Source of the DNA: Anoxybacillus amylolyticus
GTDB lineage: Bacteria > Bacillota > Bacilli > Bacillales > Anoxybacillaceae
Direction: 5' to 3'
DNA length: 64,000 bases
Assembly: GCF_001634285.1 (NCBI RefSeq)
Contig: NZ_CP015438.1
Coordinates: forward strand, 1,500,001-1,564,000
Positions 18,198-27,666 of this stretch are shown piece after piece. Each line of letters starts with the position of its first letter. Position 1 is the stretch's first letter. A model generated the notes under the pieces. It was not told where the DNA came from, did not search any database, and saw only the letters and a program-made list of their open reading frames with translations. Made by a program: the position numbers and the translations under genes.

Positions 18198-19240
18198 GTT
18201 CAAATCGTGTAACAAATTTTCTTGTTCCTGTATTTGCCGTATTGCTTGGCATGATTGCTGGTTCAATTGTAATGCTTGTCAGCGGCTACGATCCAATTGC
18301 TGGCTATTCTGCACTCGTATACGGAGCGTTTGGTGATAGCTACTATATCGGGGAGACGATTCGGCAAGCAACGCCATACATTCTTGCTGGACTAGCAGTG
18401 GCATTTGCGTTCCGTACCGGGTTGTTTAACATCGGTGTTGAAGGGCAACTAATTGTCGGTTGGCTTGCGGCTGTATGGGTTGGTGTTTCATTTGATCTAC
18501 CGAAAATCATTCATTTGCCGTTAGCAATTTTAGCAGCTGCCGCAGCTGGGGCTTTATGGGCGTTTATTCCAGGATTTTTAAAAGCGCGGTTTAAAGTGCA
18601 TGAAGTCATTATTACGATTATGATGAACTATATTGCTTTACACGTTACAAATGCAGTCATTCGTTCTGTATTATCGGACAAAGGATTTAAATCAGCAAAA
18701 ATTCACGATTCCGCATCATTACAGTCAGAGTTTTTGCAATCCATTACAGATTATTCGACGTTGCATTACGGAATTATTGTTGCGCTTATCGGTGCGGTTG
18801 TTATGTGGTTTTTATTGGAAAAAACGACAAAAGGATATGAGTTGCGGGCAGTTGGGTTTAACCAACATGCTTCCCAATATGCAGGGATGAACGTGCCGAG
18901 CAACATCATTTTAGCAATGGTTATTTCTGGCGCGTTCGCCGGAGTTGCTGGTGCGATGGAAGGATTAGGTACATTCGGAAACATTTCTGTAAAAGCTGGT
19001 TTTACAGGTGTCGGTTTTGACGGAATCGCCGTTGCGCTACTTGGTAGTAACAACGCCTTCGGGATTATTTTATCCGCGTTTTTGTTTGGTGCGTTGAAAG
19101 TAGGGGCGCTTGAAATGCCGTCAAGTGCGGATGTACCGACAGAACTTGTCGATATTGTCATTGCGCTCATCATCTTCTTTGTTGCATCTAGTTATTTAAT
19201 TCGTTTGTTACTATCTCGTTTTCAAAAGGAGGGAAAATAA
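18194..19240 (+). CDS. nupP: Nucleoside ABC transporter permease 1
   Basis: Integral membrane protein of the branched-chain/monosaccharide-type permease family, 348 aa, with about ten hydrophobic helices. Conserved parts include FRTGLFNIGVEGQLIVG and the loop KTTKGYELRAVGFNQHASQYAGMN that contacts the ATPase. The ATG overlaps the end of nupO by 4 nt, and nupQ follows directly after its stop, so the three genes are translationally coupled. Confidence 0.9.
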   Translation: MSSNRVTNFLVPVFAVLLGMIAGSIVMLVSGYDPIAGYSALVYGAFGDSYYIGETIRQATPYILAGLAVAFAFRTGLFNIGVEGQLIVGWLAAVWVGVSFDLPKIIHLPLAILAAAAAGALWAFIPGFLKARFKVHEVIITIMMNYIALHVTNAVIRSVLSDKGFKSAKIHDSASLQSEFLQSITDYSTLHYGIIVALIGAVVMWFLLEKTTKGYELRAVGFNQHASQYAGMNVPSNIILAMVISGAFAGVAGAMEGLGTFGNISVKAGFTGVGFDGIAVALLGSNNAFGIILSAFLFGALKVGALEMPSSADVPTELVDIVIALIIFFVASSYLIRLLLSRFQKEGK

Positions 19241-20200
19241 GTGGGCGTTTATGAAGCTTTACAAATTATTGTTCCTTCGGCGATTTTCTTTGCTGCTCCA
19301 CTTATTTTCACGGCGCTTGGCGGCGTATTTAGCGAACGTTCCGGCGTAGTTAACATTGGCTTAGAAGGGTTAATGGTCATTGGAGCGTTTACAAGCGTTG
19401 TGTTTAACTTAACGTTTGCCGACCGATTCGGTGAACTAACTCCTTGGTTGTCGCTTTTAGTTGCGATGGTAGTTGGTGCGATTTTTTCGCTTCTGCATGC
19501 TGTTGCATCTATTACGTTTCGTGCCGATCAAGTCGTCAGCGGTGTAGCCATTAACTTTTTAGCGATTGGACTTTCGCTTTTCTTAGTGAAAAAAATGTAC
19601 GGAAAAGGGCAAACGGACCAAATTCAAGTCGGTTTTGATAAAATGGATATCCCTGTGTTAAGCCATATTCCGGTGATCGGTCCACTCTTTTTCGCAAACG
19701 GCTACATTCCATCATATATTGCGATTGCGTTAGCGTTCATTGTTTGGTACATTTTGTTCAAAACTCCGTTTGGTCTTCGTTTACGTGCCGTTGGGGAACA
19801 TCCGATGGCGGCAGATACAATGGGGATTAATGTCACGAAAATGCGCTATATTGCGGTAATGATTAGCGGTGCGTTAGGCGGCATTGGTGGTGGCGTATAT
19901 GCGACCATTATCTCACGCGATTTTAGCCATGCGACGATTTCCGGACACGGGTTTATGGCGCTTGCAGCGATGATTTTCGGGAAATGGCATCCACTTGGTG
20001 CGATGGGAGCTGCACTGTTTTTCGGAGTAGCTCAAAGCTTGAGTATCGTTGGTCAAGCGATTCCGTTCTTAAAAAATGTGCCAACTGTTTACTTACTAAT
20101 TGCACCATATGTGCTAACAATTTTAGCACTGGCTGGATTCATCGGTCGTGCAGATGCGCCAAAAGCGCTCGGAACGCCATATGTGAAAGGGAAGCGGTAA
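19241..20200 (+). CDS. nupQ: Nucleoside ABC transporter permease 2
   Basis: Second permease subunit, 319 aa, hydrophobic throughout. FSERSGVVNIGLEGLMVIGAF and the coupling loop FKTPFGLRLRAVGEHPMAADTMGIN are typical of NupQ/YufQ. GTG start placed right after the nupP stop, with AGGAGG in the end of nupP. It closes the importer operon, and a strong terminator follows. With nupN and nupO all parts of an importer are present and intact. Confidence 0.9.
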   Translation: MGVYEALQIIVPSAIFFAAPLIFTALGGVFSERSGVVNIGLEGLMVIGAFTSVVFNLTFADRFGELTPWLSLLVAMVVGAIFSLLHAVASITFRADQVVSGVAINFLAIGLSLFLVKKMYGKGQTDQIQVGFDKMDIPVLSHIPVIGPLFFANGYIPSYIAIALAFIVWYILFKTPFGLRLRAVGEHPMAADTMGINVTKMRYIAVMISGALGGIGGGVYATIISRDFSHATISGHGFMALAAMIFGKWHPLGAMGAALFFGVAQSLSIVGQAIPFLKNVPTVYLLIAPYVLTILALAGFIGRADAPKALGTPYVKGKR

Positions 20201-20207
20201 AAAGAAA

Positions 20208-20238
20208 AAGAACTCGACATTTCGTCGGGTTCTTTTTT
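20208..20238 (+). terminator. Terminator after nupQ
   Basis: 11-bp stem AAGAACTCGAC / GTCGGGTTCTT (one G-T pair), loop ATTTC, then T6 counting the stem end. Confidence 0.88.
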
Positions 20239-20241
20239 GCA

Positions 20242-20257
20242 TTTTCTGCTCAGAAAA
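20242..20257. promoter_or_regulatory. Palindrome before ymfF
   Basis: TTTTCTG-CT-CAGAAAA, a perfect dyad with a 2-nt centre. A TATATT at 20261-20266 lies next to it, so an operator is possible; it could equally be a hairpin left from the terminator region. Confidence 0.3.
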
Positions 20258-20322
20258 CGGTATATTGATGATAAGGCAACGAAGAGTAGGAAATAGTAAC
20301 ATAAATAAAGGGAGGGATTTAG

Positions 20323-21600
20323 TTGATTCAAGAACATGTAACAACGATACAAGGAGTTCGCGTGCATTTATTACCGACCGATAAATATAAAACGACTACG
20401 TTGGTTTTGAAATTAAAAGCACCGCTCGCAAAAGAAACAGTGACGATGCGTGCACTTTTGCCGTACGTATGGCAAAGCGGAACGGCAAACTACCCGACGA
20501 TGAAGGCGCTTCGTACGTATTTAGATGACTTATATGGGGCAACGTTAAACGTCGATTTAATGAAAAAAGGAGAACACCATGTGATGACGATTCGCCTAGA
20601 TGTGGCGAATGAAAAATTTTTATCGGAACAGATGCCGCTGCTTCACGAAGCCATTTCATTATTAAGCGATATCGTTCTTCGCCCTGCATTAGAAAACGGG
20701 CGGTTCTTTTCACAAATTGTCGAACAAGAAAAGCGGGCGTTAAAGCAGCGCATTCAATCGGTATATGACGATAAAATGCGCTATGCGAACTTGCGCCTCG
20801 TCGAAGAAATGTGTCAAAATGAGCCGTATGCGCTGCATGTTCACGGTCGGCTAGAAGATATTGAGGCGATTACGCCAGAAAGTTTGTTTGCATACTATGA
20901 AAAAGTGTTACGAGAGGATGAAATTGATTTATACGTCATCGGCGATATCGAAGAAGTGCACACGTTAGAAATGATTCGTTCCCATTTTTCGTTTCCAAGC
21001 CGTTCGGCACAAACTGTCTCACTTGTCACTACACAACCAAAAACGGTCATCGATGTTCGGCAAGTGGTCGAAAAGCAAGACGTTAAGCAAGGCAAGCTAA
21101 ACATTGGCTACCGTACGCACATTACGTATGAAGACGACGATTATTATGCACTTCAGCAATTTAACGGCATTTTCGGTGGGTTTTCCCACTCCAAGCTGTT
21201 TATTAACGTACGAGAAAAAGCGAGCCTTGCGTATTATGCCGCTTCTCGACTTGAAAGCCATAAAGGGTTATTAATGGTAATGACTGGTATCGAACCAACA
21301 AACTACGAAAAGGCGCTTCATATTATTCATGAACAGATGAAGGCGATGAAGCAAGGCGATTTTACAGATGAGGAAATGGCGCAGACGAAAGCCGTCATTC
21401 GCAATCAGTTGCTTGAAACGCTCGATACACCAAGAGGGCTTGTTGAAGTACTATACCATAACGTCATATCCGCTCGAAAGCGCCCAGTCGAGGAATGGCT
21501 TGCGAAAATCGAAGATGTATCACGAGAAGCCGTCATTCGCGTCGCAGAAAAAGTGGAACTTGATACGATTTATTTCCTCACTGGAATGGAGGGAAAATAA
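20323..21600 (+). CDS. ymfF: M16-family protein YmfF, lacking the zinc motif
   Basis: Protein of 425 aa with the fold pattern of M16 peptidases, including the C-terminal domain motif YYAASRLESHKGLLMVMTGI. The segment that should carry HxxEH reads LLPYVWQSGTANYPT, without the two His or the Glu, so it is predicted to be catalytically inactive. The next gene, ymfH, has the active site, suggesting an inactive/active heterodimer as in mitochondrial processing peptidase. TTG start with GGGAGGG upstream. The stop TAA overlaps the ymfH ATG by one base. Confidence 0.9.
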   Translation: MIQEHVTTIQGVRVHLLPTDKYKTTTLVLKLKAPLAKETVTMRALLPYVWQSGTANYPTMKALRTYLDDLYGATLNVDLMKKGEHHVMTIRLDVANEKFLSEQMPLLHEAISLLSDIVLRPALENGRFFSQIVEQEKRALKQRIQSVYDDKMRYANLRLVEEMCQNEPYALHVHGRLEDIEAITPESLFAYYEKVLREDEIDLYVIGDIEEVHTLEMIRSHFSFPSRSAQTVSLVTTQPKTVIDVRQVVEKQDVKQGKLNIGYRTHITYEDDDYYALQQFNGIFGGFSHSKLFINVREKASLAYYAASRLESHKGLLMVMTGIEPTNYEKALHIIHEQMKAMKQGDFTDEEMAQTKAVIRNQLLETLDTPRGLVEVLYHNVISARKRPVEEWLAKIEDVSREAVIRVAEKVELDTIYFLTGMEGK

Positions 21601-22892
21601 TGGAGAAAATCGTTTATGACCAATTGCAAGAGCAATTGTATTATGAAAAAATGCCGAATGGACTCGATGTCTATTTGTTGCCAAAAAAAGCGTTTAACAA
21701 AACGTACGCCGTGTTTACGACAAAATACGGCTCGGTCGATAATCAATTCGTTCCGCGTGGGAAAACGGAGATGAAGCGCGTCCCGGACGGCATCGCCCAT
21801 TTTCTTGAGCATAAGTTGTTTGAAAAAGAAGACGGAGATGTGTTTCACCAGTTTAGCAAACAAGGGGCATCAGCTAATGCGTTTACTTCATTTACGAGAA
21901 CCGCGTACTTGTTTTCGAGTACGTCTGATGTCGAAAAAAATGTCGAAACGTTAATCGATTTCGTTCAATCCCCTTATTTTTCGGAACAAACGGTTGAAAA
22001 AGAAAAAGGGATTATTGGGCAAGAAATTCGCATGTACGATGACAACCCAGATTGGCGTCTTTATTTTGGGGTGATTGAAAGCCTTTATCATCATCACCCA
22101 GTGAAAATTGATATTGCAGGGACGGTTGAATCGATTGCGGACATTACGAAAGAATTGCTCTACGAATGTTATGAAACGTTTTATCACCCGAGCAATATGC
22201 TTCTATTTATTGTTGGACCAATCGACGAGCAAGCGATGATGGAACAAATTCGCCGCAATCAAGCGAAAAAAACGTTTCCATCTCCAGAGCCGATCCAACG
22301 ATACGTATACGAAGAACCAAAAGAGGTAGCCACCCCACGTCGTGTCATTCCGATGCACGTACAAACGAGCAAATGTTTAGTGGGCATAAAAGCAAAGCAC
22401 GTTGTTTCCAAAGGAAAAGAAAAGCTGACACATGAATTGGCAATGAACGTGTTGCTCGATTATTTGTTCGGAAAGAGCTCTTCGCATTATGAGCGGCTCT
22501 ACCAAGCGGGGATTATTGACGAAACGTTTGCGTATGACTATACGGAAGAAGAGTCGTTCGGATTTGCAATTGTCGGCGGGGATACGAGCGACCCTGACCG
22601 CCTTTCCGAAGAACTGAAGCAAATGATTTTGTCGTTTGAACCATCTGCGTTGACAGCGGAAGCGTTAGAAAGAGTAAAAAAGAAAAAAATTGGGGCATTT
22701 TTACGCGCATTAAATTCTCCGGAATATATCGCAAACCAATTTACACGCTATGCATTTCACGAAACGAGTTTGTTTGAAGTTGCGAAAGTGTTACAATCGT
22801 TAACAGTCGATGATGTGAGAGAAGTGGTGGACGAATGTTTTCATGAATCACAGTTAGCCGTCTGTCAGATCGTTCCGAAAGCAAGCATGTGA
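21600..22892 (+). CDS. ymfH: M16-family zinc protease YmfH
   Basis: Active-type M16 peptidase, 430 aa. The zinc site HFLEH lies at residues 67-71 and the third ligand is expected in the GIIGQEIRMYDDN segment near residue 141. Start ATG overlaps the ymfF stop, so both are made together. Only this member of the pair can bind zinc. Cytoplasmic (no signal peptide). Substrate unknown; peptide maturation or clearance is inferred from the family. A terminator overlaps the stop codon. Confidence 0.92.
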   Translation: MEKIVYDQLQEQLYYEKMPNGLDVYLLPKKAFNKTYAVFTTKYGSVDNQFVPRGKTEMKRVPDGIAHFLEHKLFEKEDGDVFHQFSKQGASANAFTSFTRTAYLFSSTSDVEKNVETLIDFVQSPYFSEQTVEKEKGIIGQEIRMYDDNPDWRLYFGVIESLYHHHPVKIDIAGTVESIADITKELLYECYETFYHPSNMLLFIVGPIDEQAMMEQIRRNQAKKTFPSPEPIQRYVYEEPKEVATPRRVIPMHVQTSKCLVGIKAKHVVSKGKEKLTHELAMNVLLDYLFGKSSSHYERLYQAGIIDETFAYDYTEEESFGFAIVGGDTSDPDRLSEELKQMILSFEPSALTAEALERVKKKKIGAFLRALNSPEYIANQFTRYAFHETSLFEVAKVLQSLTVDDVREVVDECFHESQLAVCQIVPKASM

Positions 22893-22919
22893 GCATCCTT
22901 TTTGAAAGGATGCTTTTTT
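22892..22919 (+). terminator. Terminator after ymfH
   Basis: 10-bp stem AGCATCCTTT / AAAGGATGCT, TTG loop and a T run. It starts within the ymfH stop codon. Confidence 0.9.
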
Positions 22920-22931
22920 AGGGGGGGTAAC

Positions 22932-23645
22932 GTGAAATATGCATTAATTACTGGTGCAAGTGGGGGAATCGGGATGAGTATTGCTCGACAGCTTGCACGA
23001 GACGGGTATGGGCTTTTTTTGCATTACTATCGAAACAAATTGCGTGTCGAATCGTTATGCGAGGAGCTAGGAGTATGGAGCACTGCTATTCGAGCAGATT
23101 TAGCAACACGAGACGGGGCAGAGCAACTTGTCGGGCAAATTGACCGTCCGCTTGATGCTATTGTTCATGTCAGTGGTAATAGTTATTATGGGCTTATTAC
23201 CGATATGACCGATGAAGAGGTGCAGCGCATGGTGCAACTTCACCTTACTTCTCCGGTACTTATCACGAAAAAATTGCTTCCGTCGATGATTCGAAAAAAA
23301 AGCGGCAATATTATCGTCATCTCTTCCATTTGGGGGCTGGCAGGAGCGTCGTGCGAAGTCGTATATTCGATGGTGAAAGGTGGACAAAATACGCTTATAA
23401 AAGCATTGGCAAAAGAGTTGGCGCCAAGCGGTATTCGCGTGAACGCCGTTGCGCCGGGTGCGATTCGGACAGAGATGTTACAATCATTTAGTGAAACAGA
23501 GTTACAACAGATGGCAGAAGACATCCCGCTCGGTCGCATCGGTGAACCGAACGAAGTGGCGCAAACAGTGTCATTTTTACTTTCCGATGCTGCCTCTTAC
23601 ATTACAGGGCAAATCATCAGCGTCAACGGAGGATGGTATTGTTAG
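22932..23645 (+). CDS. ymfI: Short-chain dehydrogenase/reductase YmfI
   Basis: NAD(P)-dependent oxidoreductase of the classical SDR family, 237 aa. Cofactor motif TGASGGIGM near residue 7-15, the VHVSGNSYYG strand, the catalytic Ser in VISSIWGLAG and the YSMVKGG Tyr/Lys pair (YxxxK), and a C-terminal ITGQIISVNGGW that resembles FabG. Starts with GTG at 22932; a purine-rich GGGGGGG site lies just upstream. Substrate not predictable from sequence; listed as FabG-like in many genomes. Confidence 0.88.
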   Translation: MKYALITGASGGIGMSIARQLARDGYGLFLHYYRNKLRVESLCEELGVWSTAIRADLATRDGAEQLVGQIDRPLDAIVHVSGNSYYGLITDMTDEEVQRMVQLHLTSPVLITKKLLPSMIRKKSGNIIVISSIWGLAGASCEVVYSMVKGGQNTLIKALAKELAPSGIRVNAVAPGAIRTEMLQSFSETELQQMAEDIPLGRIGEPNEVAQTVSFLLSDAASYITGQIISVNGGWYC

Positions 23646-23719
23646 CTAGAGAAAAAAGAACGTATATTTTGGCGCGAAGACGGCAAACTATACATGAAAC
23701 TGAATAGAGGAGGGAGAAT

Positions 23720-23968
23720 ATGTCTGTATTAGACAACTTCGATCAATGGAAAGACTTTTTAGGCGATCGCTTGCAACAGGCAAAGCAACAGGGATTAAAC
23801 CAAGAAGTGATCTCCGATGTTGCGTATCAAATCGGGGACTATCTAGCAAAACAAGTTGACCCGAAAACACCTGAAGAACGATTGCTTTCCGACTTATGGA
23901 GCGTAGCGGATGAGCGCGAACAACACGCGATTGCGAACATGATGGTAAAATTAGTGCAACAAAAATAA
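23720..23968 (+). CDS. ymfJ: DUF3243 family protein YmfJ
   Basis: Soluble helical protein of 82 aa (VLDNFDQWKDFLGDRL at the start, HAIANMMVKLVQ at the end). No catalytic motif. GGAGGGAG precedes the ATG and a terminator follows the stop, so it is probably a single-gene unit. Order ymfI-ymfJ-ymfK is as in B. subtilis, where YmfJ is described as a sporulation-related small protein of unknown function. Confidence 0.85.
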   Translation: MSVLDNFDQWKDFLGDRLQQAKQQGLNQEVISDVAYQIGDYLAKQVDPKTPEERLLSDLWSVADEREQHAIANMMVKLVQQK

Positions 23969-23991
23969 GAGAGGGCATTCCTCTCTTTTTT
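23969..23991 (+). terminator. Terminator after ymfJ
   Basis: GAGAGG / CCTCTC stem with GCATT loop and T6. Confidence 0.85.
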
Positions 23992-23998
23992 CATGGAC

Positions 23999-24029
23999 AA
24001 GAAACGTTCCCTTTTCTGTTGCGTTTCTT
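23999..24029. promoter_or_regulatory. Inverted repeat before ymfK
   Basis: AAGAAACG and CGTTTCTT, 8-bp arms 15 nt apart, in the ymfJ-ymfK gap. ATCATATGAT (24055-24064) is a second short palindrome nearby. Either could be an operator or a mere hairpin. Confidence 0.3.
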
Positions 24030-24095
24030 ATTGATATTATAGTAGTATGAACTTATCATATGATACGTGTCTCCTTCGGCAAGGGAGGGAATAGG

Positions 24096-24887
24096 ATGGG
24101 GAAGCAAGAGTGGTATTTAGAATATGAAATTCACATTAATCGCCCAGGATTGTTAGGGGATATTTCGTCACTACTAGGGATGCTGTCCATTAATATTGTC
24201 ACGATTAATGGTGTTCATGATTCCCGCCGTGGTATGTTGTTGCGTTGCGACAATAACGAACAAATTGAGCGGCTTGCATCGATTTTACGAACAATGGATA
24301 ACATAACCATTACAAAGCTAAGACAGCCAAAGTTGCTCGACCGTCTAGCCGTGCGGCACGGTCGCTACATTCAGCGCGATGCGGACGATAAAAAGACATT
24401 TCGGTTTGTTCGGGATGAACTTGGACTTTTAGTCGATTTTATGGCAGAGATTTTCAAACAAGAAGGGCATAAACTTATTGGGATTCGCGGTATGCCGCGC
24501 GTCGGAAAGACGGAATCGATTGTTGCTGCGAGTGTTTGTGCGAATAAACGATGGCTTTTTGTTTCATCGACGCTCATTAAGCAGACGGTTCGCAGCCAAC
24601 TCATTGAAGACGAATATAGCGAAAATAATATTTTTATCATTGACGGAATCGTTTCGACGCGCCGCGCCAATGAACGGCATTGGCAGCTGATTCGTGAGCT
24701 GATGCGTTTAGAAGCAACAAAAGTTGTCGAGCATCCGGATATTTTTGTGCGCCACACAGAGTATACGCTTGATGATTTTGACTATATTATTGAACTACGT
24801 AACCATCCATCCGAAGAAATTACATACGATGTCGTCGAGCAACAGTCGTTGTTTTCGCCTGACGGATTTTCGGGGTTTGACTTTTAA
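24096..24887 (+). CDS. ymfK: YmfK: ACT-like plus P-loop protein of unknown function (DUF3388)
   Basis: Conserved Bacillus protein, 263 aa. The first about 75 residues look like an ACT ligand-binding domain (EIHINRPGLLGDISSLLGMLSINIVTINGVHDS is the beta-alpha-beta start). A second half contains GIRGMPRVGKTES, a P-loop-like nucleotide motif at about residue 130, followed by NIFIIDGIVSTRR, a possible Walker B strand. The ATG at 24096 follows AAGGGAGGG. A sensor joined to a small nucleotide-binding module would suit a regulatory role, but this is inference. Next gene is ymfM. Confidence 0.85.
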   Translation: MGKQEWYLEYEIHINRPGLLGDISSLLGMLSINIVTINGVHDSRRGMLLRCDNNEQIERLASILRTMDNITITKLRQPKLLDRLAVRHGRYIQRDADDKKTFRFVRDELGLLVDFMAEIFKQEGHKLIGIRGMPRVGKTESIVAASVCANKRWLFVSSTLIKQTVRSQLIEDEYSENNIFIIDGIVSTRRANERHWQLIRELMRLEATKVVEHPDIFVRHTEYTLDDFDYIIELRNHPSEEITYDVVEQQSLFSPDGFSGFDF

Positions 24888-24907
24888 CAAAATGGAAGGT
24901 GTTATCG

Positions 24908-25774
24908 TTGACAGAGCTAGGGAAACGGTTAAAAGAGGCGAGAGAAGCGAAAAAAATCAGTTTGGATGAACTGCAACAAATGACAAAAATTCAAAAGCGC
25001 TATCTAATCGGCATTGAAGAAGGAAATTACGCGATCATGCCGGGTAACTTTTATGTGCGCGCATTTATTAAACAATACGCAGAAGCAGTCGGGCTAGATG
25101 CCGAGGAAATTTTCCATGAATATGCACACGAAATTCCGGCGACGCAGCACGATGAATTGCCGGAACAGCTTTCCCGCGTGAAAAGCCGACAACAACTAAC
25201 GACGAAATATGATAAGTGGCTTGCTTTGTTGCCGAAAGTGTTGGTGGCTGTAGCTCTGATTGGTGTGGCAGTGATGGTTTGGATGTTTTTGCAAAGCCGA
25301 AGCGCCACCGAAGAGCCGAACCCACAGACGACGAATAGCTCAACAGAAGTGGAGCAGTCGAAAAATTCTCCACTTGAAAAAGCGGTCGAGAAACAAAAAC
25401 AAAAGAAAGAAGAGGAAAAACAGCAAGAAGAAAACAAGACGAACGAATCAACTGCTACTACTTTAGCGGTAACCGAAACGAAAGGAAATACCGCAACGAT
25501 TGAAGTGACTGCTAGCCAATTCCAACTAGAGCTTACGTCAAAAGGCGCTTCGTGGGTGGAAGTATTTAACGGGAAAGGTCATTCGTTTTATAAAGGAACG
25601 TTGCAAAATGGACAAACACAATCGTTTGATTTAACATCGGAAACGGAAGTGGTTGTGAAAATCGGACGGACGTTAGATGTGGAAATAAAAGTGAACGGAC
25701 AGCTGTTTACGTACCCAATCGATCCGACCAAAGTAGTGTATCAAAAACTGAAGTTTATCGTGAAAAAGTCGTAA
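24908..25774 (+). CDS. ymfM: RodZ-like cell-shape protein YmfM
   Basis: Single-pass membrane protein, 288 aa. N-terminal helix-turn-helix of the RodZ/Cro-like type (LGKRLKEAREAKKISLDELQ to GIEEGNYAIMPGNFYVRAFIKQYAEAVGLD), one hydrophobic segment at about residues 103-124, a glutamine/lysine/glutamate-rich linker, then a C-terminal DUF4115 domain. RodZ couples MreB filaments to the membrane. The TTG at 24908 has GGAAGG at good distance; the GTG at 24899 overlaps that site. It is 20 nt behind ymfK. Confidence 0.9.
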   Translation: MTELGKRLKEAREAKKISLDELQQMTKIQKRYLIGIEEGNYAIMPGNFYVRAFIKQYAEAVGLDAEEIFHEYAHEIPATQHDELPEQLSRVKSRQQLTTKYDKWLALLPKVLVAVALIGVAVMVWMFLQSRSATEEPNPQTTNSSTEVEQSKNSPLEKAVEKQKQKKEEEKQQEENKTNESTATTLAVTETKGNTATIEVTASQFQLELTSKGASWVEVFNGKGHSFYKGTLQNGQTQSFDLTSETEVVVKIGRTLDVEIKVNGQLFTYPIDPTKVVYQKLKFIVKKS

Positions 25775-25802
25775 GTCATCTATTCGTTTAGATGACTTTT
25801 AC
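25773..25802 (+). terminator. Weak hairpin after ymfM
   Basis: 9-bp stem AAGTCATCT / AGATGACTT, 8-nt loop and only a short TTT. Possibly a partial terminator before pgsA. Confidence 0.45.
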
Positions 25803-25824
25803 ATGTTTGACAGCGGAGGTATTA

Positions 25825-26406
25825 ATGGTGAATTTGCCAAATAAAATTACAGTAGCACGTATTACGCTTATCCCTCTTTTCTTACTTGTGATGGTTGTGC
25901 CGTTTCATTGGGGCACTGTTGATATGGGAACGGAGTCTGTTCCCGTCACTCATCTTGTCGGCGCAGCGATTTTTATTATTGCATCTGCGACCGATTGGTT
26001 AGATGGGTATTATGCTCGAAAATACCAACTTATAACAAATTTAGGGAAGTTTTTAGATCCGCTTGCGGATAAATTGCTTGTGTCGGCAGCCCTCATTGTG
26101 CTTGTTGAGCTGCATTATGCGCCGGCATGGATGGTCATTGTCATTATTAGCCGCGAGTTTGCGGTGACAGGTCTTCGGCTTGTATTGGCGGGAGAAGGGG
26201 AAGTAGTGGCAGCGAACATGCTTGGAAAAATTAAGACGTGGACGCAAATTGTTGCGATTTCGGCACTATTGCTTCACAATTGGCCGTTTGCTTACTTTTC
26301 GTTTCCGTTTGCCGATTTAGCGCTATGGGTGGCTGTTATTTTTACCATTTGGTCAGGATGGGATTATTTCGCGAAAAACAAACACGCGTTTTTGCATTCG
26401 AAATAA
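25825..26406 (+). CDS. pgsA: CDP-diacylglycerol-glycerol-3-phosphate 3-phosphatidyltransferase
   Basis: Membrane enzyme making phosphatidylglycerol phosphate, the committed step to phosphatidylglycerol and cardiolipin. The CDP-alcohol phosphotransferase motif DG-x2-AR-x8-G-x3-D-x3-D is read in DWLDGYYARKYQLITNLGKFLD PLAD (written here in two parts). 193 aa and several helices. The ATG at 25825 follows GCGGAGGT and gives MVNLPNKITVARI as in B. subtilis PgsA. Essential in most bacteria; location next to cinA-recA is conserved. Confidence 0.94.
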   Translation: MVNLPNKITVARITLIPLFLLVMVVPFHWGTVDMGTESVPVTHLVGAAIFIIASATDWLDGYYARKYQLITNLGKFLDPLADKLLVSAALIVLVELHYAPAWMVIVIISREFAVTGLRLVLAGEGEVVAANMLGKIKTWTQIVAISALLLHNWPFAYFSFPFADLALWVAVIFTIWSGWDYFAKNKHAFLHSK

Positions 26407-26421
26407 AAGGGGATGGATTAT

Positions 26422-27666
26422 GTGAATGCCGAATTGATTGCGGTCGGTTCAGAATTGTTGCTTGGACAAATTGCGAATACGAACGCACAATTTTTGTCGC
26501 AGCAACTAGCCGAGTTAGGGATTAACGTTTATTTTCATACGGTTGTCGGCGACAATGTCCACCGACTAGAACAGGCGGTGAACATTGCACAAACTCGGGC
26601 AAATTTAATTATTTTTACCGGTGGGCTCGGTCCGACGAAAGATGACTTGACGAAGGAGACAATTGCGCGCATAGTAAAGCGGGAGCTTGTAATCGATGAA
26701 GAAGCGCTTCGTTCGATTGAAGCATATTACGCTCGTACAAAGCGGACGATGACGGAAAACAATAAAAAGCAGGCGCTCGTGTTAAGCGGTTCGGTCGTAT
26801 TGAAAAACGACTATGGGATGGCGCCAGGGATGGCATTAACCGTAGACGGTATAACGTATATGTTGCTTCCAGGTCCGCCAAAAGAAATGAACCCGATGTT
26901 TATTCGCTATGCTCGCCCGTTTTTGCTTGGAAAGCTAAAGCAGCATGAACGCATCGAGTCGCGCGTGCTGCGCTTTTTTGGCATTGGGGAGTCACAGCTA
27001 GAAACGGAAATTGAAGATTTGCTGGAGCGACAATCCAATCCGACGATTGCACCGCTAGCTGGCGATGGGGAAGTGACATTGCGGCTAACAGCGAAGCATT
27101 CGTCCGCTATTGAGGCGCAAAAGCTACTGGATGAAACAGAACAGGCGATTGTCAAACGGGTCGGCCAATATTTATATGGCTATAATGAAGATACACTGTT
27201 TACAAAACTGATGGAACGGTTAAACGCGCACGGAAAGACGATTGCAGCGGCAGAAAGCTTAACGGGCGGTCGGTTTACAGCTGAACTGACGGTCATTCCT
27301 AGCGCCTCGAAAGCGGTGAAAGGCGGGATTGTTTGTTATACGAATGAAGTAAAAGAACGAGTGTTGTTCATCCCTTCTGAAATATTGGAAACAGCGGGAG
27401 CCGTCAGTGAGCAATGCGCTAAGCTCCTTGCAGAGCATGTGCGCAACGTTTGCCAAGCAGACATCGGTATTAGTTTTACCGGCGTGGCAGGACCAGATCC
27501 GCTCGAAGGAAAGCAAGCAGGCACGGTATATATCGGTATAGCAACCGCAGGACAGGAAACAGAAGTGCATGCTCTTATGCTTGCTGGCGACCGAGAAACG
27601 ATTCGCACGCGCGCCATTAAATATGGTTGTTTTGCAGTGCTTAAGCGATTAGCAGCCGCCGTATAG
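26422..27666 (+). CDS. cinA: CinA: MoCF-type domain plus NMN amidohydrolase domain
   Basis: Two-domain protein of 414 aa. The N-terminal molybdopterin-binding-like domain has [13 protein letters not shown] and [14 protein letters not shown], and acts as ADP-ribose/nucleotide pyrophosphatase in relatives. The C-terminal PncC domain ([26 protein letters not shown]) deamidates nicotinamide mononucleotide in NAD recycling. The GTG at 26422 fits the GGGGATGG spacing better than the ATG at 26413, which lies inside it. Classically linked to competence and co-expressed with recA in several Gram-positives; here a terminator and IS relic separate it from recA. Confidence 0.92.
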   Translation: MNAELIAVGSELLLGQIANTNAQFLSQQLAELGINVYFHTVVGDNVHRLEQAVNIAQTRANLIIFTGGLGPTKDDLTKETIARIVKRELVIDEEALRSIEAYYARTKRTMTENNKKQALVLSGSVVLKNDYGMAPGMALTVDGITYMLLPGPPKEMNPMFIRYARPFLLGKLKQHERIESRVLRFFGIGESQLETEIEDLLERQSNPTIAPLAGDGEVTLRLTAKHSSAIEAQKLLDETEQAIVKRVGQYLYGYNEDTLFTKLMERLNAHGKTIAAAESLTGGRFTAELTVIPSASKAVKGGIVCYTNEVKERVLFIPSEILETAGAVSEQCAKLLAEHVRNVCQADIGISFTGVAGPDPLEGKQAGTVYIGIATAGQETEVHALMLAGDRETIRTRAIKYGCFAVLKRLAAAV

